The notes under the pieces are model-generated. The model was not told the DNA's origin and did no database searches. It saw only the letters and a program-made list of their open reading frames with translations. A stretch of 64,000 nt of DNA from assembly GCA_900544865.1 (NCBI GenBank), contig UQXA01000008.1, forward strand, positions 3,238 through 67,237, given 5' to 3'. A program made the position numbers and the translations under genes. The DNA is from an uncultured Collinsella sp. (GTDB lineage Bacteria; Actinomycetota; Coriobacteriia; Coriobacteriales; Coriobacteriaceae). Positions 25,409-33,485 of this stretch are shown here, in pieces (position 1 is the stretch's first letter; every line of letters starts with the position of its first letter).

Positions 25409-27152
25409 GGTGGACCATCTCCTTGGTAATTCGAACGACATCGGTGACCTCGCTCACCTGCGCAAAAGCGGGCGAGACGGATGATGCCAGACGGCGCGAG
25501 AGTTCAATGACCTGGGGTGGCTCCACGTAGGCACGCCGCATGAGCTCGATGTTCGAGAATAGCTCGTGCGTGCGGCCGCGGTCGAGGATGCGACCGTTTG
25601 CCATGACGACGATGCGCTCGGCAAAATCCGAGACGACTTCCATATCGTGGCAGACCATGATAACGGCGCAACCACGCTCGGCCATGGTGCGCACCGTTTC
25701 CATGACGGTCATGCACTCGCGGTAATCAAGGCCGCTCGTGGGCTCGTCGAGCACGACAATCTTAGGCTCAACAACTACGACGGAGGCAAGCGCCACCATT
25801 TGTCGCTGGCCGCGCGAAAGCGAGAAAGGCGCCTCATCGGCGGGCAGGCCAAAGCGGTCGATGACGAGCTGGGCGCGACGCAGCGCCTCGGCACGGTCGA
25901 TGCCGGCAAGCTCCAGGCCAAAAGCGACCTCGTCGAGTACGGTATCCTTGCAGATCTGGCGGTCGGGGTTTTGGAAGAGGGTTGCGACTTCGCGGGCGAT
26001 GCGGCTCGTGGGAACGGCTGCGGTATCCAGTCCCGTGACGCGCACGCTGCCCGAGGCGGGCTTAAGCAGGCCTGTGAGCAGCTTGGTAAGCGTGGTCTTG
26101 CCGGCACCGTTCTGGCCGACGATGCCCACGAGCTCGCCAGGATAGAGCGTCAGGCTAAGGTCGTGTACGGCGGCGCCGCCATTGGGATAGGCAAACTCAA
26201 CATGGTCGAAAGTGAGTACGGGTTCGGCGTCCTTGGCATGAGGGCGCAACGATGGTGCATGCGGGGAACCGGCGGGCGCCTGGGCTTCGATAGCCGCGCG
26301 TGCTGGGTCGACGATGCCCGAAATCAGGCGCTCGGCCTCATCGACATCCAAGCAAGGGGTACCGCTTACCAGGCCATCGGCCTCGAGGCTATTGAAGATA
26401 CGCGTGACGCGAGGGCAGTCGACGCCGATGGCACGAAGCTCGTCGGCATGCGCGAAGACCTCGTGTGGCTCGCCCTGCAGCGCGATTTCGCCATGGTTGA
26501 GCACGAGCACGCGGTTGCAGTACTCCGAGAGCAGGGCGACCTTTTGCTCAACGACGACGATGGTGATTCCAAGTGCGCGGTTTGCCTCACGCAGCGTCTC
26601 GAAGACCAACGTGGAGCTGGCGGGGTCGAGTGCCGCGGTGGGCTCGTCTAGAACCAAGACGCGCGGGCGCATGGCGAGGATGGCGGCGATGGCTACCTTT
26701 TGCTTCTGTCCGCCCGAGAGCGTGGCGATCTCGCGGTCGCGCAGGTCGCTGATGCCGACGGTCTTAAGCGTCTCGCTCACGCGTTGTTCGATCTGGTCGT
26801 GCGGAACGCCAAAGTTCTCGAGGCCAAAGAGCATTTCGTCCTCAACGACCGAAGCGACCATCTGCGTGTCGATGTCCTGCAGCACGCTGCCGACAATCTG
26901 CGATACGTCGGTGAGCGAGACCTCGCAGGTGTCGTGGCCGTCAACTAACACGGAGCCATAAAAGGCGCCGGTGTAGTGGTGAGGCGCGGCGCCCGACAGG
27001 CAGGCGGCAAGCGTGGACTTACCGGCGCCCGAGGGCCCGATGATGCCGATGAAATCTCCCTTGTTCACGCTGAGCGAGACGTGGCTGAGCGCCTGCTCGG
27101 TTTGCGTGCCATAGGAGAACGAGACATCGTCGACGTTGATGATCGTTTCCAT
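25401..27152 (-). CDS. Duplicated ECF transporter ATPase (EcfA-EcfA' fusion)
   Basis: 583 aa with two complete ABC ATPase domains. First: Walker A GPSGAGKSTLAACLSG, signature LSGGQKQKVAIA, Walker B VLVLDEPTAALDP. Second (from ~320): GQNGAGKTTLTKLLTG, LSRGQRQMVALA (G to R change at the second signature position), IVVLDEPTSGLDY. The two subunits, usually separate, are fused. It powers uptake with EcfT and the S component upstream; the promoter and attenuator lie upstream of the S gene. Confidence 0.93.
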   Translation of the reverse strand: METIINVDDVSFSYGTQTEQALSHVSLSVNKGDFIGIIGPSGAGKSTLAACLSGAAPHHYTGAFYGSVLVDGHDTCEVSLTDVSQIVGSVLQDIDTQMVASVVEDEMLFGLENFGVPHDQIEQRVSETLKTVGISDLRDREIATLSGGQKQKVAIAAILAMRPRVLVLDEPTAALDPASSTLVFETLREANRALGITIVVVEQKVALLSEYCNRVLVLNHGEIALQGEPHEVFAHADELRAIGVDCPRVTRIFNSLEADGLVSGTPCLDVDEAERLISGIVDPARAAIEAQAPAGSPHAPSLRPHAKDAEPVLTFDHVEFAYPNGGAAVHDLSLTLYPGELVGIVGQNGAGKTTLTKLLTGLLKPASGSVRVTGLDTAAVPTSRIAREVATLFQNPDRQICKDTVLDEVAFGLELAGIDRAEALRRAQLVIDRFGLPADEAPFSLSRGQRQMVALASVVVVEPKIVVLDEPTSGLDYRECMTVMETVRTMAERGCAVIMVCHDMEVVSDFAERIVVMANGRILDRGRTHELFSNIELMRRAYVEPPQVIELSRRLASSVSPAFAQVSEVTDVVRITKEMVHRG

Positions 27153-27170
27153 GGATACCTTTCATAGTCA

Positions 27171-27214
27171 TTGGGGACGTTCTTAAATGACCAGTCGTTT
27201 AAGAACGTCCCCAA
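27171..27214. repeat. Perfect 17-bp inverted repeat inside the ecf operon
   Basis: TTGGGGACGTTCTTAAA and TTTAAGAACGTCCCCAA around a 10-base loop, between the S gene stop and the ATPase gene start. No U-tract follows on the minus strand, so it is more likely a REP palindrome, possibly a partial terminator or mRNA stabiliser. Confidence 0.65.
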
Positions 27215-27259
27215 AAGCTAGTCGTTTGGGACAGTCTTTGCTGGTGGGGCAGCGATGAG

Positions 27260-27832
27260 TTAGTTGAGCTTCAGGGCCTTCTGGATGGGCAGATAGAGGG
27301 CGCCGACCAGAATGGCGTTAAAGACGGCGGTCATGGCGACGACGGGCAGCATGGCGGCGGCGAGCTCGCCTACCACGCCGAGCATGGCCATCTTGATGAC
27401 CATGAAGATGACGCCGGAGACAAAGGTGGTCAGGAAGGTTGCGACAATAGCGATGGCGGGCTTGACCTGACCGTTCTTGCCGGCGGCGTTGACGATGCCG
27501 GCCATGAGCATGGCGGCGATGCCCTCGGCGGCAAAATCGACGAACGGCGAAGTGGTGGTGATCTGGATCACGGCAGCCGAGATGAGGCCAATGACGAGCG
27601 CCTGGCCGATGTTGGGGCGAACGACCAAGATGGTGAGGCAGAAGGCCGAGATGATGAACTCGGGGCTGATCATGCCGCCCGAGATGCCCGAGATGGCCTT
27701 GCCGACGGTGAAGTTGAGGATGAAGCCGGCAGCGAGCAGGATGGCGAGCAGGACGAGGGCACGGACGTCGAGTTTGCCGCGGTCGGCGGTCTGGACGGTG
27801 CGGGGCTGGGCGGCGGTGGTGTTCTGAGACAT
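27260..27832 (-). CDS. ECF transporter S component, probably for tryptophan
   Basis: 190 aa; ATG 27832 chosen for its GAAAGGAT site, the longer frame adds ten residues. A polar N-terminus then about five to six membrane helices (VRALVLLAILLAAGFILNF, FCLTILVVRPNIGQALVIG and others), small like other S components. It is the first gene of an S / A-A / T unit. The substrate is inferred from regulation: its leader encodes three consecutive Trp codons followed by a terminator. Could also take a tryptophan precursor or derivative. Confidence 0.85.
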   Translation of the reverse strand: MSQNTTAAQPRTVQTADRGKLDVRALVLLAILLAAGFILNFTVGKAISGISGGMISPEFIISAFCLTILVVRPNIGQALVIGLISAAVIQITTTSPFVDFAAEGIAAMLMAGIVNAAGKNGQVKPAIAIVATFLTTFVSGVIFMVIKMAMLGVVGELAAAMLPVVAMTAVFNAILVGALYLPIQKALKLN

Positions 27833-27904
27833 GGTGAAAATCCTTTCGGAAGGGGAGTGCAAGAGAAAAGCGGAGGCGCGTGATGCGAATGCGATCGGGC
27901 TCGA

Positions 27905-27941
27905 GATAGAAAAAGGCCCCCGGTCGAAACCGGAGGCCTTT
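27905..27941 (-). terminator. Tryptophan attenuator hairpin
   Basis: On the minus strand AAAGGCCTCCGGT, UUCG loop, ACCGGGGGCCTTT: 13 pairs with one G-T, followed by TTCTAT. It lies between the leader peptide and the S gene, 72 bases before its start codon, where an attenuator belongs. The left arm can alternatively pair (GCCT-G-TT with AAAGGC) with sequence just after the leader stop. Confidence 0.85.
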
Positions 27942-27976
27942 CAATCACCTAGAGCGCAAAAACAGGCGTGAGGGAC

Positions 27977-28045
27977 TCACTGTCGACCGATCGTATTCGC
28001 ATCACGCCACCACCAGTTGTTGAGAGACTTCATCGTGTTCTTCAT
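27977..28045 (-). CDS. Trp leader peptide of the ecf operon
   Basis: 22 codons, ATG 28045, with a strong AAAGGAG site. The peptide contains NNWWWRD: three consecutive tryptophan codons (TGG TGG TGG), then a stop overlapping a small hairpin. GGCGTGA inside the leader (28002-28008) can pair with TCACGCC just after it (27965-27971), as in the 1:2 pairing of trp attenuators. Ribosome stalling at low charged tRNA-Trp would free region 2 and prevent the terminator at 27905-27941. Too short for ordinary gene finding. Confidence 0.85.
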   Translation of the reverse strand: MKNTMKSLNNWWWRDANTIGRQ

Positions 28046-28103
28046 GTTGGTGGCTCCTTTCGTGATGCCGTGGCGCGGTCGCACCAAGTTGCTGTTGCGC
28101 TGC

Positions 28104-28109
28104 ACTATA
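28104..28109 (-). promoter_or_regulatory. Extended -10 for the Trp leader transcript
   Basis: TGCTATAGT on the minus strand (TGn plus TATAGT), about 60 bases before the leader start; no clear -35. Confidence 0.45.
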
Positions 28110-28163
28110 GCACAGCGAAGTGTGTGCGGGGAAATCTTTTTTGAAAAGATTTCAAGCGGGTTT

Positions 28164-28219
28164 CCCGCCGGTCAAAAGGCGGGTTAAGCGGGCGAGGTGA
28201 CTCATGTGCCCCGCCCGCT
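28164..28219 (-). terminator. Two hairpins after the C69 dipeptidase gene
   Basis: AGCGGGCG / CGCCCGCT (28187-28194 with 28212-28219), followed by a second hairpin CCCGCC / GGCGGG (28164-28183). Together they probably end the dipeptidase transcript. Confidence 0.6.
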
Positions 28220-28238
28220 CAGCTAGGACATGAGGGTC

Positions 28239-30041
28239 TTAGGCCTTCTTGCGACGATAGATCACGTAGACGCAGACACCGATGATGACGACGGCGCCAA
28301 CGGCCATGGCGGCCATGTTGTTGCCCTCGGACTTCTCCTCGGTGACCTCTTCCTCTTCGGCCTCTGGCTCGGTCACGTCCTCATCGGAAAGGGCCTCGTC
28401 GGCGTAGGTGATGGATTCGACCAGGCATTCGTTGTCGGCATCGTAGTCGCTCGGGACGAACTCCTCGGAGAAATCGCCCTCCTTGAGGTAGTCGCGCATC
28501 TCCTCGAGCATGGCCTTGCACTTAACATAGGTGTTCTTGGTTGCAGCCTTGCCGGCCTTGTTGGCCAGGGCGGTACGGGCCTCGGTGCCTTCTTCGGCCT
28601 GCATGGCCTCGTCGACGGTCAGGTTCTGCTCGATGAGTTCCTTCTGCAGGGCGTCGAGATAGGCGCGGACGCCGGTGGCGCAGTGGTCGCGGTTCTCATA
28701 GGCGAGCGTGTTGATGTCCATGAGGACGTAGTTGATGGAGTTCTTGGGCTCCTCGTTGTTCACGACGTCTTCCTCTTCGCAGTGATCGAAGGAGACGTCC
28801 TGATCGCTGAAGTAGGGGCTGACCTCGGTGAGCAGTGCGGAGTAGAAGGGGATGGCGACGGAGAATTCGGCGTTGGAGAGCATCTCCCACTGAATGGTCG
28901 CGATCTCGGGGTCCATGCCCTGACGGATCTGGAAGGTGTGGATCTCGGTGTTGCGGTTGGAGCCGATGGCATAGGCGCCGTCGGTGTTGGCGTTGAGGCC
29001 GGCGACATTCTCGCCGCGAGCGGCGAAGGAACGAATCATCTCAAAGGTGTTCCAGTCGGACTTGCCGGGCTGGAAGAACAGCGGCTGCATCTCGTGGACC
29101 AGGGCGCCGGTCGTGGCGCGAGCCTCTTCGCGCTCGTCCTTGACGATCTCGTAGTCGGTGCCCTCGGCAAGCGGAGCCATGAAGTAATCACGACCCTGGA
29201 TATAGCGCGACCACTGGTGCATACCGGCCTCGCTAATCTCCTCGCCGTAGGTCTTGGCGACGTCGAACTTGCCGTCGGTGTACTCGGCAAAGCCCTTCTC
29301 CTTAGGCATGGACTCGATGCCTTCGGAATGGAGACAGTTCTCGGTGTCATCGAGGTCGACGTTATAGGTGAGGTTGCCGATGTTGGGGTTGAGCGAGGCG
29401 ATGTCATCGGCGAGCTTCATAGCAATCCACTGATGGCCGGAAAGCGTGGCGAACAACCAGGTCTCGGTGCTGTCGGCGATGATGATCTGGTCGTTGGAGC
29501 AGACGCCCTGCTCGTCGATCAGGCTGCCGATGAGTTCGACGCCCTCGCGGGCCGTGGCGCTCTCGCCCAGGATGACGCTGGCATAGCTGTATTCGCCAAT
29601 GCCAGTCTCCTCGGTGATGGGGTCGGCCTCTTCGGCCTTCTCGTTATAGGAGGTGCTCAGCGTGGCAGAGCAGGAGACGCCCTTCTCGTTGATGCCTGCC
29701 TCGGAATATGCGTCGTAGCGATCTTCCCACTGCGAGGGGTTGTCGCGAACGAAGGTGTAGCGGTAGGTTGCGCCCTTGGACTTGTACTCAAAACCGGACT
29801 CGACCGAGGTGTACTCGTTGCCGTCCTTGTGTGTGGGCTCAATGCCAAAGTGCTTGACATAGCGCGGACCGAAGTCCTCGGAACGGCCGTAGTACGTGTT
29901 GCCGTCTGCCGTGAGCTTGCTGCCCATGTAGATCTGGGTGCAGGCGAGTGCCGAAGTCGGCATGGCCATGATGGCCGCTGCTCCAAACGCAAGGCCGCAG
30001 CCGAGCTTCTTGAGCGTGTTGACAGGATGAGTAAACCTCAT
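28239..30041 (-). CDS. Secreted, membrane-anchored C69-family dipeptidase
   Basis: 600 aa from ATG 30041 (GGGAGGGAT upstream). N-terminal signal peptide ending ALA, directly followed by CTQIYMGSKLTADGNTYYGR: the exposed N-terminal Cys is the nucleophile of family C69 (PepD-type) dipeptidases. Body motifs DNPSQWEDRYDAYSEAGINEKG and QRWSRYIQG-like text fit the family. The C-terminus has a Glu-rich spacer and a membrane helix (AAMAVGAVVIIGVCVYVIY) with RRKKA tail, so the enzyme faces outside and is anchored. Length is greater than cytoplasmic PepD (~470) owing to the stalk. Confidence 0.88.
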   Translation of the reverse strand: MRFTHPVNTLKKLGCGLAFGAAAIMAMPTSALACTQIYMGSKLTADGNTYYGRSEDFGPRYVKHFGIEPTHKDGNEYTSVESGFEYKSKGATYRYTFVRDNPSQWEDRYDAYSEAGINEKGVSCSATLSTSYNEKAEEADPITEETGIGEYSYASVILGESATAREGVELIGSLIDEQGVCSNDQIIIADSTETWLFATLSGHQWIAMKLADDIASLNPNIGNLTYNVDLDDTENCLHSEGIESMPKEKGFAEYTDGKFDVAKTYGEEISEAGMHQWSRYIQGRDYFMAPLAEGTDYEIVKDEREEARATTGALVHEMQPLFFQPGKSDWNTFEMIRSFAARGENVAGLNANTDGAYAIGSNRNTEIHTFQIRQGMDPEIATIQWEMLSNAEFSVAIPFYSALLTEVSPYFSDQDVSFDHCEEEDVVNNEEPKNSINYVLMDINTLAYENRDHCATGVRAYLDALQKELIEQNLTVDEAMQAEEGTEARTALANKAGKAATKNTYVKCKAMLEEMRDYLKEGDFSEEFVPSDYDADNECLVESITYADEALSDEDVTEPEAEEEEVTEEKSEGNNMAAMAVGAVVIIGVCVYVIYRRKKA

Positions 30042-30265
30042 AATCCCTCCCAACTGTTGAAACCCCGCGAAACCGTACGGAGTTTCAGCTAATAAATACA
30101 TCTACTAGCCTAAAGGAAGTGTAAAGAGTATTCACTCGACAACAGCTTTTACTCGATGAGCGTGTGGAAATATACGATGAACGGATAATAATACTCATTT
30201 TATGGCTTTAGTTAAATAAAGGCACCCTGCATTTACTGTAGCTGAATAAAGCATTAGACGGTGCT

Positions 30266-30316
30266 CAAAAAGAAAACTCTCCCGCTGTTTAGGATTTGCA
30301 TAAACAGCGGGAGAGT
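30266..30316 (-). terminator. Strong terminator of the lipid-kinase / small membrane protein unit
   Basis: ACTCTCCCGCTGTTTA and TAAACAGCGGGAGAGT, 16 perfect pairs, followed on the minus strand by TTTCTTTTT. Confidence 0.95.
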
Positions 30317-30349
30317 CGATAACTGGATGAATATCATACCAATGTGGAT

Positions 30350-30442
30350 TTACTTCTTTCGGCGGTGAATCACGTTGATGGCGTAACCGACGAGCATGGC
30401 CAAGACGATGACAATAAAGCCGATCAGGGGATTGTCGTTCAT
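30350..30442 (-). CDS. 30-residue single-span membrane protein
   Basis: MNDNPLIGFIVIVLAMLVGY followed by a short hydrophobic end and IHRRKK. One membrane helix with a positive cytoplasmic tail. Its GGAGG ribosome binding site is clear; it begins 9 bases after the lipid kinase stop and ends before a strong terminator, so it is the last gene of that unit. Function unknown; no homologue recalled. Confidence 0.7.
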   Translation of the reverse strand: MNDNPLIGFIVIVLAMLVGYAINVIHRRKK

Positions 30443-30451
30443 GGGGTCCTC

Positions 30452-31369
30452 CTATTTTCCGAGCGGGGAGAATTCGTCGACGATGAGGTCGAGGCATTGC
30501 GGAAGCGCGCGGGCTCCAAAGACGCCCGAATTGCTGGAGATAATCTCGCCATCGAACTGCATGCCCAGCGACGGGGTGCAGGTGATTTTGGCTTCCTTGG
30601 TCTGGATGATCTTGAACTGCGGGCGCCCGAGTACCTTGCCGGCGGGGTCAAGCGCAGCGGTGATCACGGTAGGCAGCAGCTGCACGGTGCGCACGGGTTC
30701 GATGACTGCAATGTCGACCATGCCATCGTTCATGCGGCAGTCGGGGAACAGGTTGATGTCGTTTTGAATGACCGAGGTGTTGCCAGCCATGCAGCAGATG
30801 CCGTCGAGCTCCTCGACAATGCCGTCGTGCTCAATGGTAAAGTGCGCCACCGTGGGGTTGGGCGTGGCGAGCGCGGAGAGGAAGTAGGCGATCTCGCCGA
30901 TGTCGTTTTTGGTGGGAGCGGCCTTCATCATGATTTCGGCGTCGAAGCCCGAGCCGGCAATGATGATAAAGCCGTGGCGCTTCTCGTTGCCGTCCTCGTC
31001 GAGCCAAAAGAGCTCGCCCATGTCCACTTTGACCGTGCGACCGGCGCGACAAGCCTTGGCAAGCGCCGCTGCCTCGGGGGCATTACCGATGTTGTTAAAG
31101 AACAGGCAGGCTGTGCCAGAGGGGAAAACGAGCGTGGGGACACCGCACCCGCGCATCTGGTCGAGCACGTTGGAGACGGTGCCGTCGCCGCCCGAAACGA
31201 CCACGCGATCGAATTCGCGCACGTCCGCCACGGCATCCTCGGGTTCCATACCATCGCCGATAAAACGCATCACGACCTCGTCGCCGCCCTGCGCGAGGGC
31301 GTGCGTGAATGCGTAGATTTCATCTGAGCTGGGGCCCGATGCCGGGTTGTGGATGATAAGGCAGCGCAT
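30452..31369 (-). CDS. Diacylglycerol kinase-family lipid kinase
   Basis: 305 aa. DAGK catalytic domain: LIIHNPASGPSSDEIY start, nucleotide loop VVSGGDGTVSNVLD, VFPSGTACLFFNNIG, and the C-terminal CTPSLGMQFDGEI. Phosphorylates diacylglycerol or a related lipid (BmrU/YegS/DgkB group); the exact lipid is unknown. Followed by a 30-aa membrane protein in the same unit. Confidence 0.88.
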   Translation of the reverse strand: MRCLIIHNPASGPSSDEIYAFTHALAQGGDEVVMRFIGDGMEPEDAVADVREFDRVVVSGGDGTVSNVLDQMRGCGVPTLVFPSGTACLFFNNIGNAPEAAALAKACRAGRTVKVDMGELFWLDEDGNEKRHGFIIIAGSGFDAEIMMKAAPTKNDIGEIAYFLSALATPNPTVAHFTIEHDGIVEELDGICCMAGNTSVIQNDINLFPDCRMNDGMVDIAVIEPVRTVQLLPTVITAALDPAGKVLGRPQFKIIQTKEAKITCTPSLGMQFDGEIISSNSGVFGARALPQCLDLIVDEFSPLGK

Positions 31370-31467
31370 ACTTACGTTCCCGTTCTGTGACTAACCGAGT
31401 ATAGTTGTAAGGCAATGCCGATATCCTACCCGTGTTTTTCGGGCCTAACCTTATTCGATGGGTTGAT

Positions 31468-32601
31468 ATGTACATTTCCACACATCAGGCTCTACTCGAC
31501 TTTTGCCAGCGCGCCCGTGAGTTCGACGCGATTGCCGTCGATACCGAGTTTTTGCGCGAGCGCACGTTCCATCCGCGTCTGTGTTTGGTTCAGATTGCCA
31601 CCCCTGCCGAGAGCGTCGCGGTCGATCCCCTGGTAATCGACGACCTATCGCCGCTGGCCGAGCTTATGGCCGACGAGAGTGTGACCAAGGTCTTCCACGC
31701 CTGCTCGCAGGATATGGAGGTTATGCTCCATACCGTAGGCGTGCTGCCGCGTCCGATTTTCGATACGCAGGTGGCCGCCGCCTTTTTGGGCGAGCGCCAG
31801 CAGATTTCGTATGGCGCGCTTGTTCAGACGTTCTGCGGCGTATCGCTGCCCAAGACCGAGTCACTGACCGACTGGTCGCGCCGCCCGCTGACCGATAAGC
31901 AGATTGAGTATGCGATCGATGACGTCAAGTACCTGATCGTCGCCTATACCGAGATGATGAGCCGCCTGCGCGAGCTGGGCCGTGTGGACTGGGTGCTCGA
32001 CGAGCTGCGCCCGCTGGCTGACGAGTCGCACTATCGCGCCGATCGCCACGAGGCGTTCCGCAAGGTCAAGCGCATCAATTCGTGCAGCCGTCATCAGCTG
32101 GGTATCGCGCGCGAGCTCGCCGCCTGGCGCGAGGACCGCGCCGAGCGGCGCAACATCCCACGCAAGTGGGTCATGTCCGACGACACGCTGCTAGCGCTCG
32201 TTAAGCGCAATCCCGTGCGCGTTGAGGAGTTCCGTAGCATTCGCGGTACCGATCAATTGGGGGAGCGCGACGTGGACGGTGCGCTCATGGCCATCAAGCG
32301 CGGTGCGAGCTGTCCGCACGATCGCCTGCCGCTCTTGGTGCGCGGACATCGTCAGATTTCGCCGGAGCTGGAGAGCGTGACTGACCTTATGTATGCGCTT
32401 ATCCGCCTGGTTGCCGAGCGCTCAGGCGTTGCGACCTCGGTCATTGCCTCGCGCGATGACCTGGCCGACTACATTGAGCATCCCGAGCAGAGCCGCCTGC
32501 GCGAAGGTTGGCGCTTTGAGCTTGTGGGCTCGCGCCTGGACGATCTGCTTTCCGGCAATATGGGGTTGACGGTGAAGGACGGCAAAATCGAGCTCCTGTA
32601 G
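31468..32601 (+). CDS. rnd: Ribonuclease D
   Basis: 377 aa from ATG 31468 (the longer GTG start at 31432 adds 12 unlikely residues). DEDD 3'-5' exonuclease motifs: AIAVDTEFLRE (Exo I), KVFHACSQDMEVM (Exo II), YAIDDVKYL (Exo III). HRDC-like helical domain in the second half (LGIARELAAWREDRAERRNIPRKWV in pieces). Trims the 3' ends of tRNAs. Confidence 0.93.
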   Translation: MYISTHQALLDFCQRAREFDAIAVDTEFLRERTFHPRLCLVQIATPAESVAVDPLVIDDLSPLAELMADESVTKVFHACSQDMEVMLHTVGVLPRPIFDTQVAAAFLGERQQISYGALVQTFCGVSLPKTESLTDWSRRPLTDKQIEYAIDDVKYLIVAYTEMMSRLRELGRVDWVLDELRPLADESHYRADRHEAFRKVKRINSCSRHQLGIARELAAWREDRAERRNIPRKWVMSDDTLLALVKRNPVRVEEFRSIRGTDQLGERDVDGALMAIKRGASCPHDRLPLLVRGHRQISPELESVTDLMYALIRLVAERSGVATSVIASRDDLADYIEHPEQSRLREGWRFELVGSRLDDLLSGNMGLTVKDGKIELL

Positions 32602-32665
32602 GGAAGCCTAGCCGGTTGAGTGGGTAAAATGCCTCCAACGTGTAACTCGATTCGGAGGAATTCGC

Positions 32666-33370
32666 ATGCCTTATTACTATGGATACGGCTTTGGCATTGA
32701 CCCGCTGTACCTGCTGGTTGTTCTTGTCTGCACGGTGCTTGGCCTTGCCGCACAGAACTATATCAACTCGACGTACAAAACCTGGTCCAAGGTTCGCTCG
32801 GACGGCGATACGGGTGCCACAGTCGCTCGCCGCATGCTCGATGCCAACGGTTGTAGCGCCGTGGGTATCAAGGGTGTCGCTGGCGAGCTTACCGACCATT
32901 ACAACCCGCAGGACAACAACCTGTATCTGTCGGATGCCAACCGTTCGGGCGGTTCGGTCGCAAGCGTTGCCGTCGCCTGCCACGAGGCGGGCCATGCCGT
33001 CCAGCGTCAAAGCGGCTATGCCATGATGAAAGTGCGTACCGCCCTCGTGCCGGTCGTCAACTTTACCCAGAACACCTGGACCATCGTGTTACTCTTGGGC
33101 CTGTTTATGAACATTGCCGGGCTCACGACCCTCGCGTTGATCTTCTTCTCGTTTAGTGTGCTGTTCCAACTCGTTACGTTGCCTGTCGAGATTGACGCCA
33201 GCCGACGTGCTGTGGCGTACATCGAGCAGTCGGGCATGAGCTCCAAGCAGGTCAACGGCGCCAAGAAGGTACTGACGGCAGCCGCGCTTACCTATGTGGC
33301 TGCAGCGCTCACTTCGATCATTCAGTTGCTCTACCTTATGGCTCGCTACAACAGAAACTCCAACCGATAA
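32666..33370 (+). CDS. Zinc metallopeptidase, YugP-like
   Basis: 234 aa. Zinc-binding ACHEAGHAVQ (HExxH), an N-terminal membrane segment and two to three C-terminal ones (TWTIVLLLGLFMNIAG, LTTLALIFFSFSVLFQL), typical of the neutral zinc metallopeptidase family 2 (YugP). Gly/Tyr-rich start MPYYYGYGFG. RBS CGGAGGAA. Substrate unknown. Confidence 0.93.
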   Translation: MPYYYGYGFGIDPLYLLVVLVCTVLGLAAQNYINSTYKTWSKVRSDGDTGATVARRMLDANGCSAVGIKGVAGELTDHYNPQDNNLYLSDANRSGGSVASVAVACHEAGHAVQRQSGYAMMKVRTALVPVVNFTQNTWTIVLLLGLFMNIAGLTTLALIFFSFSVLFQLVTLPVEIDASRRAVAYIEQSGMSSKQVNGAKKVLTAAALTYVAAALTSIIQLLYLMARYNRNSNR

Positions 33371-33386
33371 CAAATGGGACAGGCAG

Positions 33387-33416
33387 GCGCCGCGGGGATT
33401 CGTGTCCTCGCGGCGC
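33387..33416 (+). terminator. Hairpin after the YugP-like gene
   Basis: GCGCCGCGGGGA / TCCTCGCGGCGC, 12 pairs with one G-T. T-tract weak. Confidence 0.6.
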
Positions 33417-33485
33417 TGTACTATGTGTTGGACTTAATTTCGCACGGGGCCGGAGCCTCTGTGCTCGATAACGAAAGGAGGCTGC

